Positions 53,320 through 61,800 of a DNA stretch of 64,000 nucleotides are shown here, in pieces (position 1 is the stretch's first letter; the number at the start of each line of letters is the position of its first letter). The stretch is from Pseudoneobacillus sp042683745 (GTDB lineage: Bacteria > Bacillota > Bacilli > Bacillales > Cytobacillaceae). The notes beneath the pieces are model-generated. The model was not told the DNA's origin, made no database searches, and worked only from the letters and a program-made list of their open reading frames with translations. The position numbers and the translations under genes are program-made. The stretch is taken from contig NZ_JBHUJX010000013.1 of NCBI RefSeq assembly GCF_042683745.1, positions 1 through 64,000 of the forward strand, read 5' to 3'.

Positions 53320-54480
53320 TCACATCATTTTTTTTAAGTATGGAATCTTTCGCCATACAAAATGACTTAGCAAAAAACTTATGATGATTCCTAAAAATGC
53401 TGTTATAAGGAATTTATTCCAGACCGATATTGGTAGCGCATTCAATGTATATTGAAGGAAGACAACTACTGGGACATGAATGAAATAAACAACAAATACA
53501 TTGTTTGATAACATCTTAGACCAACGATTAGTACCGTTAATTTTTTCTCTAAATAAAATAAGAAGTCCGATTACAAGCGAAAAACACAGTAACGTCTCAA
53601 TAAATGATCGAGCCAAAGAACCAAAGTTTTGACCACCCTTTAAAAGAAAAGGATATACCGTATTCCCTCCAAAATACAAAATAGTTACTATTAATATACT
53701 AATAACAAGCCAGGTGTATCCTGCTCTCGCGCTCAAAGTTAAAAACCATTTATGATGATAAGCCATAATTCCTAAACAAAAGAAACTCACATACTGTGGT
53801 ACATGTGCAAATTCTGTTTGAATAATCCCAGCGAACGCTGTCCAATGATCAATAGGAAACCATATCCTTATAATGAAAGTCACTAAACTAACGACCAACC
53901 ACAGGGAGAGAATCTGATAAACCTTAAAGTTTCCATAAGATTTTTTTATGGATTTCTTAGATGTAAAGTAGGTCCAAACTGACAACACAACAGCATACAC
54001 AAGTAAATGCTCTAAAAACCATAAATGGCCAAATTGCATATCAGGCCATGATGGCCCGGACCAATTCGAGGGTTCATTACCAAGCCCAAAAAAGATATTT
54101 ACATAGTATGAAAAAAATGAGATGGGTTCATAATCTCTGAAATTAATGTAATATAAATACATCAAAATAGGAATTATCACGAGAAATCCAAGTAGTAATG
54201 GAATACCGATTCTAGTAAACCGTTCTTTTAAAAACCGTTTCGGTCCCTTTCTCGCGATTGATTGAGGGAGAAAATAGGCTGATAAAAAGAAAAACATACT
54301 CATAAAAAATGCTGCATTTACAGAGAAAAATCTGCCCAACCAATTGATAGACTCCTCATCCAAAAAATACCACCAACCACCTGGTCCATAGGCTTGTCCA
54401 GCATGGTGAACTACTACAAGCATAATTAAAGCTATTTTTATATTATCGATGAAATATAAATGATCACTCTCTTTTTTCAC
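53320..54480 (-). CDS. Acyltransferase 3 family membrane protein
   Basis: 386 residues with about ten hydrophobic helices. N-terminal YFIDNIKIALIMLVVVHHAG contains the catalytic-type His of the acyltransferase-3 family (usually LRxxAxxxVxxxH), followed by WLGRFFSVNAAFFMSMFFFL and the RFLKERFTRIGIPLL arginine motif. Such enzymes O-acetylate or succinylate cell-surface polysaccharides or lipids. Single gene. The target cannot be told from context. Confidence 0.88.
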   Translation of the reverse strand: MKKESDHLYFIDNIKIALIMLVVVHHAGQAYGPGGWWYFLDEESINWLGRFFSVNAAFFMSMFFFLSAYFLPQSIARKGPKRFLKERFTRIGIPLLLGFLVIIPILMYLYYINFRDYEPISFFSYYVNIFFGLGNEPSNWSGPSWPDMQFGHLWFLEHLLVYAVVLSVWTYFTSKKSIKKSYGNFKVYQILSLWLVVSLVTFIIRIWFPIDHWTAFAGIIQTEFAHVPQYVSFFCLGIMAYHHKWFLTLSARAGYTWLVISILIVTILYFGGNTVYPFLLKGGQNFGSLARSFIETLLCFSLVIGLLILFREKINGTNRWSKMLSNNVFVVYFIHVPVVVFLQYTLNALPISVWNKFLITAFLGIIISFLLSHFVWRKIPYLKKMM

Positions 54481-54622
54481 CCTTAAAACCCCTTTCCCAT
54501 TAAATGTTACACTTAGATAAGTGTAGCGTATTTTTTACTACTATGGGGAAAGTGTTCCATTTATAGTAATAAATTCTAACCCCGAAATTAATCATTTTTT
54601 TCCATTATATTCCATGTGTGCA

Positions 54623-54650
54623 ATAAAAAAACCAACAATTGTTGGTTTAT
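54623..54650. terminator. Hairpin overlapping the DUF3888-like stop
   Basis: AAAACCAACAATTGTTGGTTT is a nearly perfect palindrome followed by T-rich sequence on both strands. It overlaps the last bases of the broken gene at 54647. Confidence 0.75.
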
Positions 54651-55027
54651 TTTTTGTATTCGAGCACTTGTACTTTTCCAGTTGGGATACTTACTTTAAA
54701 TGTAATATGGCTAATCTTTGTTATTTGTTCTTGACTAACAAAAATATTAGCAGTAACCACATACATATTTTTATTTGGTTCTGTTTCATATATGTATTCC
54801 GATTTAACAATTCCACTGGGTTTCCAACTCTCTGTTTTATCATATTATTGTTGTATTACCTTATCAAATTGTGGTGCAATTAGACCATAGAACATTTCAC
54901 CAGAGGTTATATCCTCATATTGTATCTTTTTTGGTGGGTTTTCCGCATACCCTAAAAGGGTGAATGAACATGCAAGAAATAATGATATTGTGACTATTTT
55001 CAGTAACCTCTTTTTTTCACCTCCCAT
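54647..55027 (-). pseudogene. DUF3888-like exported protein with one nonsense codon
   Basis: ATG at 55027 gives a signal peptide (LLKIVTISLFLACSFTLLGY) and 60 residues ending FDKVIQQ, then TAA at 54845-54847, then YDKTESWKPSGIVKSEYIYE and onward in the same frame to TAA at 54647. The full 126-residue layout (LIAPQFDKVIQQxY, late THITFKVSIP-like strand, YKK end) fits DUF3888. The stop sits in CAACAATAA, one base from a third CAA. Confidence 0.75.
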
Positions 55028-55097
55028 TTTTTATATTGTTTCTATAGGAGGGGGGAAAATACAAATAACCCTGTTTCACTATATATTCCTAATGCCA

Positions 55098-55130
55098 TAA
55101 AAAAAAGAGTCACTATACGTTGACCCCTTC
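55098..55130 (-). terminator. Terminator after the GNAT at 55144
   Basis: AGGGGTCA / TGACTCTT imperfect stem followed on the minus strand by TTTTTTTT. Confidence 0.6.
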
Positions 55131-55143
55131 ATAAATTTAATAA

Positions 55144-55647
55144 CTATATCTCATTTGTAACCGGTTTTTCTAGTTTTAATTCCCATTTTCCTTCAACCAT
55201 TTTAACATTCGAAAGGAAGGATTCTTTTGTTTTTACTTTAATAAATCCAAATTTCCCGTAAATATGGCGTGCGGATTTTAGATCATCATTAGTCCAAAGA
55301 ATAATCTTTTTGAAGCTATTGGAGACACAAAAATCAACAGCAGTTTGGACTAGTTTTTTTCCCATGCCAGTCCCTCTTAATACCGGATCAACAAGGAATA
55401 ATCCTAACTGCGCAGTATTTTCATCATATTTGCTTATAGAAATTGAACCAAAGAGATTTGAATCAATTTCTATCATCCAAATCCTTTCCTTTGGATCCTT
55501 TTTTATTATATATTCCTGAATCTTTTTTGCAACAAACTGTTTAAATGAAATATCATAACCATACTCTTCTTTATACATCGAGTAATGTGACTCAATAATG
55601 TAATCTTTGTCTTCTAAAGTAAATTCTCTAATCAATTCAAAACACAC
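55144..55647 (-). CDS. GNAT family N-acetyltransferase
   Basis: 167 residues. N-terminus FELIREFTLEDKDYIIESHY, acetyl-CoA loop VDPVLRGTGMGKKLVQTAVD, closing motif LWTNDDLKSARHIYGKFGFI. The loop is of the (Q/R)xxGxG type and complete. It resembles the single-domain acetyltransferases that in MarR-GNAT fusions form the second half (the ESHYSMYKEEYGYD segment), here free-standing. Substrate unknown. Confidence 0.9.
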   Translation of the reverse strand: MCFELIREFTLEDKDYIIESHYSMYKEEYGYDISFKQFVAKKIQEYIIKKDPKERIWMIEIDSNLFGSISISKYDENTAQLGLFLVDPVLRGTGMGKKLVQTAVDFCVSNSFKKIILWTNDDLKSARHIYGKFGFIKVKTKESFLSNVKMVEGKWELKLEKPVTNEI

Positions 55648-55730
55648 TCCTAAAATAAAACTACAAAATTAAGAGTTCGTTAGAATTATTAGAATCTCCT
55701 TTATTTAAGCGTAATACAAAAATAAAAATC

Positions 55731-55871
55731 CTACTCAGTGTACGCTTTGCCAGTGATTGTTTCATATTGATCCGCGGTAATCATGCCAGCTTAGATGAAA
55801 TTCTTTAAGCTCTCATCTGTGTATGAAGGATGCCTGTTATCATAATAACGTTTGATTGTCATATTCCACAT
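55731..55871 (-). pseudogene. xkdX: XkdX-like phage protein, nonsense codon
   Basis: ATG at 55871 reads MWNMTIKRYYDNRHPSYTDE, SLKNFI, TAA, then AGMITADQYETITGKAYTE to a stop at 55731. XkdX proteins of PBSX-type prophages have exactly this size and the pattern YY(D)xxxYTxExxKxFVxAGxITxxQYxEITG. One stop interrupts it. Confidence 0.8.
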
Positions 55872-56065
55872 TAGATACTACTTCCCATTTTAAGCAATGT
55901 AATTTCCATGAGTAAGACACCCTGGGACATTTCGAGTTGTTCGATTCGTTCTCTGTCACAGAGGTCTTTCTTTAAAATCTTCCCATTTTTCTTTAGTTTG
56001 AATTTTGATTTTATGAATTGAGATTTACTATTTTTCAAGGGTTCTAGAATGAAGTTAACGAACAA
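55871..56065 (-). pseudogene. XkdW-like tail-region protein fragment
   Basis: 64 residues; the C-terminal RERIEQLEMSQGVLLMEITLLKM is like the coiled tail of XkdW-type proteins, and its stop overlaps the XkdX start (TAATG), the usual phage arrangement. The N-terminal part is not similar to a phage protein, so it is a fragment. No other tail gene remains. Confidence 0.55.
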
Positions 56066-56804
56066 GTCATTATCCCTCTGCCCCTTTTATATCCATGATT
56101 GGATTACATAGATCAAAAAAACTCTGTAATAATTGCGTTCTGCTCATCCACCAACTAGTACTTTAAGTTAATGCTCATTTTTATACTCCCTTTATTTGTT
56201 ATCAATTCTTCAACAATATAGTGAATTAAACCATCGCTTGCGGATGGTGCTAGTAATCTACCTGTTGAGTCCTTAACTATACCAATTATCCAGGCTATCG
56301 GTTTCGATCATTCTATTTTAAATGATGGAGTCAATTTGGAAGGTTTTATTGACTATAGTTAGCTAGATATACTCTGCCCGCTTTATCAATAAATAGACAT
56401 GACTGTTTAGCCTGATTGTATTTGTTCCAAGGACTTTACGAAGTGGTGGTACTGAGGCTCATGCTGTCATCGCTGAAATTACTACACCCTATCACAGAGT
56501 TCGGCTGGCAATGGACAAGAGTGCCGAAGTTTTGGGATGAAGAAGAGTATTTAATTCTTTTATCCCTTATTAAATGTCAGAACCTACCTTTGTTTACTTA
56601 ATTCTGCATCTTTAGAAATTTCTCCATTCTAAATCTTAATGAAAACTTCTATTTACTTTGCAAACATATTCCGTATAATAAACTTGCATATTTTGTCTTT
56701 TTATAGGATGTTTTGTTGAATCACTTTAAATTTAAATTAACTTTGTTCATAATAACTTTCGTAAATAGTAATTTTAGATTACCGAATAATTTTGAGGTTA
56801 TTAA
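56066..56804. other. Intergenic stretch, decayed sequence
   Basis: 740 bases with no supportable gene. A plus-strand frame at 56416-56601 has an ordinary length but neither a ribosome binding site nor family resemblance. Confidence 0.4.
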
Positions 56805-56978
56805 ATGAAAAACAAAGATGATCAAATTGAATTATTAAGACAAATTAATATATTAAGATTAAAAATGATTGAAATTGGTCTTGATAAGGGACTTGAAAAC
56901 AATGAGACTATCATTATTAGTAGACAACTTGACATATTACTTTTGCAATATCAATTACTGGCGTTAAAAAAGAAATAA
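56805..56978 (+). CDS. Spo0E-like sporulation regulatory phosphatase
   Basis: 57 residues: IELLRQINILRLKMIEIGLD, then the Spo0E motif ISRQLDILLLQYQ in the second helix. ATG at 56805 follows GAGG by seven bases. Family members dephosphorylate Spo0A~P. This is the second copy in the window (the other at 31681), here as a single gene. Confidence 0.85.
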   Translation: MKNKDDQIELLRQINILRLKMIEIGLDKGLENNETIIISRQLDILLLQYQLLALKKK

Positions 56979-57079
56979 AAAACTTTTATATCAATGAATT
57001 TTAAGTTTTTGAAACATTTTCTTAATTCTATCGTCTAAGCCATAAGACCTATGCGAGGAATGCAGGAAGGGATATTTCT

Positions 57080-57274
57080 ATGTTTTTTCCAACTTTCGAA
57101 TGCTTTTTAACTAATATCACTCATGCAATAAGTGACAAAACAAATTGTGTGTGTGGATATTCTTACAATTATTCTCATATCATATCCAGAAAAGATTTAA
57201 GAAAAATAAGATTTATACATATCAAATATATTTCATGTAAAACATGTAAAAAATCTCTGAAAAATTTTCAGTAA
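57080..57274 (+). CDS. Small protein with two Cys pairs, doubtful
   Basis: 64 residues containing CVCG and CKTC pairs 37 residues apart, as in a small zinc ribbon, with a basic middle section (SRKDLRKIRFIHIKYISC). The start site is AAGGGAT-like and acceptable. No family recognised; it could be a gene fragment. Confidence 0.35.
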   Translation: MFFPTFECFLTNITHAISDKTNCVCGYSYNYSHIISRKDLRKIRFIHIKYISCKTCKKSLKNFQ

Positions 57275-57309
57275 ACCTTTTGTTTGATGGATTGCACCTA
57301 TACTTTTTG

Positions 57310-57391
57310 AATATTAATCCGAGCAAGGTATTTCCTCCAGCCAACTAGCGAAGTCCTAATTGATACCTTCCTCACTTGTATTGAATTTTTC
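57310..57391 (+). repeat. Structured repeat in a leader, copy 2
   Basis: Partner of 25605-25695 (shared AGCAAGGTATTT, CAACTAGCGAAGTCCTAA, TTGATACCTT). Here the main pairing is AAGGTAT / ATACCTT. It precedes the 57435 gene by about 45 bases. Confidence 0.6.
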
Positions 57392-57434
57392 AAGAACGTA
57401 ATACTAAATTCATATATATTTTTGGGGTATTTGT

Positions 57435-57808
57435 ATGGAACGAAAAAAGATAGAAAGATTTTTTTATTTCCCTTATGATGACTTCCCGGAATTCGATCCA
57501 GAAATATGGGTATATTTGAAAAACATTACTTATATGTTTGGTTATCTGATCGTTTTCACTGGTTGGGTAATGAAAAAGATCCTTACAGAAAAGAATATAT
57601 TAGTTTTCAAGACTCCACCAAAGATGAAAACGTTGAAATACATGAAACCATGTGGATTGTTCATAGAGACTCCATAATTAAAATGAAATGGGATTATGAG
57701 TCCCCTATAATTAAATTTAATTCACTTTTATTGCACATTACAGATTTAATGCACAAAATGCTTAATGTATTGCATTGCCCTTTGTTAGTAATATTAAATA
57801 ACGTGTGA
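57435..57808 (+). pseudogene. Unknown protein, one frameshift
   Basis: ATG at 57435 opens MERKKIERFFYFPYDDFPEF, DPEIWVY, and the better-composed continuation FEKHYLYVWLSDRFHWLGNE, KDPYRKEYISFQDSTKDENV lies in the next frame from about 57510. One inserted base near 57510 explains the break. The joined product would be about 124 residues, soluble, with many aromatic residues. Not recognised. Confidence 0.5.
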
Positions 57809-57817
57809 TTAATAATT

Positions 57818-57937
57818 ATGAAAATGTTAAAGTTCATAGGATTATCGATAAGTTTTCTCATTGCAGTTTCTATGGTTATCAATACTTTATACGTAGACTT
57901 CTTATCAAAATGGTTTAAGAGAAAAAACAAATGCTAA
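57818..57937 (+). CDS. Small membrane peptide, 39 residues
   Basis: MKMLKFIGLSISFLIAVSMV, then INTLYVDFLSKWFKRKNKC: one hydrophobic helix and a basic tail ending in Cys. The ribosome binding site is weak. It follows the broken 57435 gene by nine bases, so the two may once have been an operon. Confidence 0.4.
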   Translation: MKMLKFIGLSISFLIAVSMVINTLYVDFLSKWFKRKNKC

Positions 57938-57991
57938 ACATTAATCTATATATAGACAACTCCCTTACTCTTCTATTTCATGTTCACCCCC

Positions 57992-58323
57992 CCTGCTTTA
58001 CTATGCACAGATACAGCAACTAACTATAAAAAGTTCGCAAAAATAAAGGGATTACAACACGAAACTATTAACGGAAGACAAAAACAGCGTGTAAAGAAAG
58101 CAACTATCACATTTAAAATGTGAATAACTTCCATAGTCGCTTGAAGACTTTGATTAGGCGTTTTCAATGTGTTGCAACCCAATCCCTTGATAATTACTTA
58201 TATTGGTTTAGATGGCTCGAAATAGACAAGCATTTGACCTTTGAAAAACAGGTGGAGCAAATGCTTATTTCAGATTGTAAAAAATCAAATGAGACAACGG
58301 TTCAGATGTATAGAAGTGCATAA
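57992..58323 (+). pseudogene. IS1595-family transposase fragment
   Basis: LCTDTATNYKKFAKIKGLQH, ETINGRQKQRVKK, then after a frame change VNNFHSRLKTLIRRFQCVAT and DNYLYWFRWLE. These are the DDE-region and C-terminal NNxHSRLKxWxxRFxGVxTKYLxNYLxWF motifs of IS1595/ISXO2-like transposases. N-terminal half missing. Confidence 0.8.
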
Positions 58324-58327
58324 AAAA

Positions 58328-58354
58328 GACCTCAATCGAGAGGTCAATGTTTTC
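58328..58354. terminator. Hairpin terminator
   Basis: GACCTC / GAGGTC with a short loop, after the transposase fragment and close to the stop of the 58368 frame. Confidence 0.6.
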
Positions 58355-58367
58355 AGCATTTTATTGA

Positions 58368-58607
58368 TTATCTTCTAATAAATTTGTAAAAAATCCCTAT
58401 CAGTAATCTTGCAAATGGTGTAGTGAGGGGAAGTAAAATAAAAGCATAAATTGTACCCCAGACTAATGTGCCATCAATGTTTAGTGTTTCCATGCCACCT
58501 CTAACGATAGTTTCGCCAAAAATAGCACCAATAGTTCCACTGTATAAGGTTACAAGAAACGCACATATAAGGCTTATAAGCCATAGTTTTTTGTTTGATA
58601 ATCTTTT
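58368..58607 (-). CDS. Small membrane protein without a usable start codon
   Basis: 79 codons open on the minus strand after TAG at 58608, reading RLSNKKLWLISLICAFLVTL, YSGTIGAIFGETIVRGGMET and two further helices. It overlaps the 3' end of the 58574 gene by 34 bases and no ATG, GTG or TTG precedes it in frame. It may have lost its start or be reached by a shift from the upstream gene. Confidence 0.4.
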   Translation of the reverse strand, partial: KRLSNKKLWLISLICAFLVTLYSGTIGAIFGETIVRGGMETLNIDGTLVWGTIYAFILLPLTTPFARLLIGIFYKFIRR

Positions 58608-58804
58608 CTATTGCGGAAATATTCACCTAAAATTGCAAAAGTAATTGCAAAAGGAATTATTACTGAGAAATACAACCAACTTTCACCCCAAAACGAGGTT
58701 ATTCCACCAGCCCACGTTGGTCCTATTAGCATAAATAACAGTGCAGTAACAAATGAAAATACAGCACCGAAAATAAGACCTTTTATCCAAGATAGATTTT
58801 TCAT
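58574..58804 (-). CDS. Small membrane protein, 76 residues
   Basis: Two hydrophobic helices (about 9-32 and 43-62) with WAGGITSFWGESWLYF between and a charged tail RNRKDYQTKNYGL. ATG at 58804. No family recognised. The next frame (58368) also encodes a membrane protein, so the pair probably belonged together. Confidence 0.55.
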   Translation of the reverse strand: MKNLSWIKGLIFGAVFSFVTALLFMLIGPTWAGGITSFWGESWLYFSVIIPFAITFAILGEYFRNRKDYQTKNYGL

Positions 58805-58917
58805 AATTTCACCACCTATTACTTATCCAACTGAGCTAGAAATAGAATTCGGAGATTAGTTTCTGACTTAAAAGACAGATTTATAATCTCCAAAAGAAGG
58901 TTAAGAGCGCCTAAGAC

Positions 58918-59040
58918 TTATATTTGCTGAACCCAAGGGTCTACTACTTTACCTTCCGCAATTTCAACTTTTTGAGTGTGAGACTGCACTCCAGAGAAAG
59001 TCAGAGACAGGAACAAAATACAAGCTGAGAGTTTCTTCAT
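58918..59040 (-). CDS. Small secreted peptide, 40 residues, next to tRNA-Ser
   Basis: ATG at 59040 follows GGAGGTGAGAATA. MKKLSACILFLSLTFSGVQS is a convincing signal peptide with a cleavage site near HTQ, leaving about 20 residues (QKVEIAEGKVVDPWVQQI). It starts 25 bases after the tRNA-Ser 3' end on the same strand and may share its transcript. Unknown function; possibly an exported signalling peptide of the Phr kind, or a truncated gene. Confidence 0.55.
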   Translation of the reverse strand: MKKLSACILFLSLTFSGVQSHTQKVEIAEGKVVDPWVQQI

Positions 59041-59064
59041 TATTCTCACCTCCAATTACATGTT

Positions 59065-59153
59065 TGGCGGAAAGGACAGGATTCGAACCTGCGAGGGGTT
59101 GCCCCCTAACGGTTTTCAATACCGCCCCGTTGTGACCACTTCGGCACCTCTCC
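59065..59153 (-). tRNA. tRNA-Ser (anticodon UGA)
   Basis: Acceptor GGAGAGG / CCTTTCC, D-arm GCCGAAGTGGTCACAACGGG, anticodon stem-loop with TTGAAA giving TGA, the long variable arm of a class II tRNA (TTAGGGGGCAACCCCT), T-loop GTTCGAATC and encoded CCA. 89 bases. A solitary tRNA gene in an accessory-rich stretch is a potential integration site for mobile DNA. Confidence 0.95.
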
Positions 59154-59577
59154 ATCTTTTAAGAAACTCACAAGATTTTGATTTTCAAACATCCTGCAGT
59201 GTCACATATGTATTCATCGTTAGCAGTTTTTTCAACCTACTACCTACAAAAATAAAAGTAGCTTTTTCAATACGCCTTAATTATCACCATTCTTCGATTA
59301 GTTGTACTATCAAGGCTACCAACTAACCAGTGAGGTTAGAGTTTATAAATTGCTAAGTTGGAAGAGAAAAATATCTACCCTGTTATATCACTACTAGTCA
59401 ATTTGATTTATAGCTTAGTTAAATCATCAGTGTAACACTATAAATCATCTAATTTATATTTGCATAGTAATAAATACATTTGTTTTCACGGCAAACTAAC
59501 CAACCAAAGCAATAATATTTACAGTAAATTTAAAAATCACTCTCCCTTAAACAGATTATTACTTCAAAAGTTAAACA
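59154..59577. other. Intergenic stretch, nothing recognised
   Basis: About 420 bases upstream of the tRNA on its strand. It should contain the tRNA promoter. No gene, repeat copy or att-like duplication of the tRNA 3' end was noticed. Confidence 0.4.
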
Positions 59578-59615
59578 AACCCTTAACAAACTGAATGATC
59601 GGTTTACTAAGGGTT
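59578..59615. terminator. Hairpin terminator
   Basis: AACCCTTAACAAAC pairs with GTTTACTAAGGGTT. Probably ends a minus-strand transcript from the lipoprotein gene at 59818. Confidence 0.7.
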
Positions 59616-59786
59616 CTGAAAAATAATTACATTTTAATTCATTCATTTATGACAAATTCCATTGTCTACTCGGTCAAAATAAAACTACAATAAATTTTAT
59701 CACAAGAATACGATGAATAGGTGAAATTTTATTAAATCCAATTTTCTCTCTATCCAAATTCAGTTCTAACTGTTATGGATTTCTTA

Positions 59787-59816
59787 TTCAGTAATTGCAT
59801 CTGATTGTTGAAAAGA
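59787..59816 (-). repeat. GCATCTGATTGTTGAAAAG repeat (second family)
   Basis: Worn copy of the CGCCAGATTGTTGAA family, two bases from the lipoprotein stop codon. Confidence 0.55.
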
Positions 59817-59817
59817 T

Positions 59818-60192
59818 TTAATTTAATTCTTTCGTATATACCGCCGTGTAATATATATTATTATATTTTACGGCAACAACAGTACTATCTACACCTCTAA
59901 TACTAAATACCTTTGATCCTTCTGTTAAGTTAAATTTTGAGTTAATATTTTTACCTTCGGCATTTTTTGCGATTTCATCTACAATTTCTTCAATTTCCCC
60001 AATTTCTTTTTCTAATTTATCTTTAGGAGTTGTAGTGCCTTCGATAGAATAGATACTGTTTTTAAACGCAAATTGAGCTACTAAGTCACTGTAAGCATTA
60101 ATCTCTACATTCTTCTGTTCTGTGTTTGTAGAACAAGAAACTAACAAGGTCAACAGAAGGATAACACGTACAGATTTGAATAGACGCAACAA
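59818..60192 (-). CDS. Lipoprotein, unknown function
   Basis: 124 residues. Signal sequence FKSVRVILLLTLLVSCSTNT with lipobox LVSC, then a small soluble domain (YSDLVAQFAFKNSIYSIEGT, a Glu-rich helix KLEKEIGEIEEIVDEIAKN and a beta-rich end SIRGVDSTVVAVKYNNIYYT). The terminal codons TKELN are at the repeat boundary. A decayed, internally deleted copy with its own flank is at 32047. I do not recognise a family. Confidence 0.75.
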   Translation of the reverse strand: MLRLFKSVRVILLLTLLVSCSTNTEQKNVEINAYSDLVAQFAFKNSIYSIEGTTTPKDKLEKEIGEIEEIVDEIAKNAEGKNINSKFNLTEGSKVFSIRGVDSTVVAVKYNNIYYTAVYTKELN

Positions 60193-60397
60193 CAGTATTT
60201 CTCCCCTTCCTTGTTGATCTAAACTGCTTCATAGTTTAAGTACCAAATTTCTCAATATATACTTAAAGTGAAAAATGAGCTTTGATTCTTTTTTTCAGAA
60301 ATAGCGTTAGTTTCCGAAAAAGCAAAAAAAATTAATACTTCACCAATATTTCATATTGTGCTAACGCCATCTTTAGTTGATCAAGAAAAGGAACGCT

Positions 60398-60426
60398 AAT
60401 TTAACAATCGCGCTCATTAATTGAAT
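60398..60426 (-). repeat. TTAACAATCGCGCTCATTAATTGAATA repeat
   Basis: Hybrid of the two families: ACAATCGCGC as in 40785, and CTCATTAATTGAATA like the GCTCGTTAATGAATA of 8712-8738. It precedes the stop of the nucleotidyltransferase gene by 17 bases. Confidence 0.55.
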
Positions 60427-60442
60427 AGTATGCATATATTAT

Positions 60443-61057
60443 TCAGTCCCATGGGATAACTTCGAGTTCTGGCCAAAGTTCAGTCCATTTGGTGACTTTT
60501 CTTTCATAAATTCCACGTGTTACCTGCAATTTATTGGCCCTTACAATCATATTAAATAGGTCATTTAGACCATAGGGGGCGTACACCTTAAATTCACCAT
60601 TACTTGCTCTCCTTACCCCTAATGAAGTTGCAGTGGTTGGCCAACTGTTAATAGCATCTTCTAAAGATTGGTACGGTTCTATACAGTATCCAAATTTCTC
60701 CTTATACCAAAGATGAACCCGTGCTTCATTCTTTACATCTATTTTGAATGGAAAATCCCCAAGTAACGACATAATCTTACGTTCTATGTATTCTTCCTTC
60801 TCTCGGCTTAAATCTTTATCATCATAATAAACAATATCAATGTCGCTAATTCCATATTCTAATGGATTTCCTGATAAGTAATTCCATACAGTTTGTACTA
60901 AAGCACCTGCCCCGATATAATAATTGATTAATTCTGAATCCGAAACTTTTAATATTTTGTCGATGTTCTCACTCAAATTTAAAATATACTTTAATATCTC
61001 TTTCTGGGTGTCTAAATCTTTGTTACGACCGTTCAATTTTTCTAGCTTATGAAACAA
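60443..61057 (-). CDS. Nucleotidyltransferase family protein
   Basis: 204 residues. The nucleotidyltransferase pattern is visible: YYIGAGALVQTVWNYLSG (Gly-x-Gly with basic follow-up), SDIDIVYYDDKDL (metal-binding Asp pair) and FKIDVKNEARVHLWYKEKFG (third Asp), then the DAINSWPTTATSLGVR segment that is characteristic of the DUF925/nucleotidyltransferase-6 group. The reaction partner is unknown. Single gene ending close to a repeat. Confidence 0.85.
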   Translation of the reverse strand: MFHKLEKLNGRNKDLDTQKEILKYILNLSENIDKILKVSDSELINYYIGAGALVQTVWNYLSGNPLEYGISDIDIVYYDDKDLSREKEEYIERKIMSLLGDFPFKIDVKNEARVHLWYKEKFGYCIEPYQSLEDAINSWPTTATSLGVRRASNGEFKVYAPYGLNDLFNMIVRANKLQVTRGIYERKVTKWTELWPELEVIPWD

Positions 61058-61126
61058 TTTCCTTACCTCCTACCGATACACATCCTAAACCAAGAATGGC
61101 CCTAATTCTGTAAGATTGAGATGTTG

Positions 61127-61426
61127 CTAACTCTGAGAATAGTAACGTATTACTTTTTCTTTTCTTTTTGCATATTCGATTTCTTTTTTCGTACTGGTAC
61201 CTATATAGCCATTAACATCGATTACAAATATTTCATCAGAAATATCAATCTTTCGATAATGCAAATCTTCGAATAATTTTTCTTGTTCCTTTGTAAGTTC
61301 TATTCCCTCACTCTGCTCAAAAAATCCAAGACTGATTACAATATTACCCTGTAAAGTGAGAGACGCTTCTGCTTCCCGAAACTGGTTCTTAAACTTAGTT
61401 GAACCACATAAGGTAATTACCTGCAT
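61127..61426 (-). CDS. Nucleoside 2-deoxyribosyltransferase-like protein
   Basis: 99 residues. VITLCGSTKFKNQFREAEAS at the start and the acidic ISDEIFVIDVNGYIGTSTKK, EIEYAKRKEKVI end form the Rossmann-like core found in nucleoside deoxyribosyltransferases and DUF4406 proteins (GYIGxSTxxEIEYA is diagnostic). They handle nucleosides, nucleotides or NAD-type ligands. It is a minimal one-domain version without recognised partner. Confidence 0.8.
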   Translation of the reverse strand: MQVITLCGSTKFKNQFREAEASLTLQGNIVISLGFFEQSEGIELTKEQEKLFEDLHYRKIDISDEIFVIDVNGYIGTSTKKEIEYAKRKEKVIRYYSQS

Positions 61427-61626
61427 TCTATACTCTCCTATTATATCAGACTAAATATTACACCTGTTCCTGATTTAAATTCTAACTAATTCAATTGACA
61501 CACTTATACAAGATTTTTCTCAAAACGATTACATTCAAATTTTTATCTGTTCTTTTAATTAAATATAGTAAGCCCCTTTATAATTAAATTCTTTTTCTTC
61601 CTCAAAATACCTTTTTTACTCAATGA

Positions 61627-61690
61627 AATGGCCCTTTTCATGAAAAAAGACGCTTTCCTTATTTCAGAAAAGCGCCAGATTGTTGAAGAT
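61627..61690 (-). repeat. Hairpin repeat, copy 2 of a pair (partner at 47811), with second-family tail
   Basis: ATGGCCCTTTTCATGAAAAAA, GACGCTTTCCTTATTTCAGAA, AAGCGCC as at 47811, then AGATTGTTGAAGATC. The element joins both motif families at one site. Confidence 0.75.
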
Positions 61691-61800
61691 CATAGCTTAA
61701 AACTTATACAAGATAAGCTCCGTTCATTCGAAAAGTTAAATACCTATGTCAGAATACAATTTTTTTGTTAAATTCATTTATAGAAATTTCAAATTGAATT

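Noticed and set aside
56416..56601. Plus-strand 61-residue reading frame
   Set aside because: No ribosome binding site, no family resemblance, lies in decayed sequence.
59065..59153. Integrative element att site at tRNA-Ser
   Set aside because: No duplicate of the tRNA 3' end and no integrase were seen in the window, so only a possibility is noted.
59060..59326. Plus-strand 88-residue reading frame
   Set aside because: It runs through the tRNA-Ser gene on the opposite strand and is not a protein gene.
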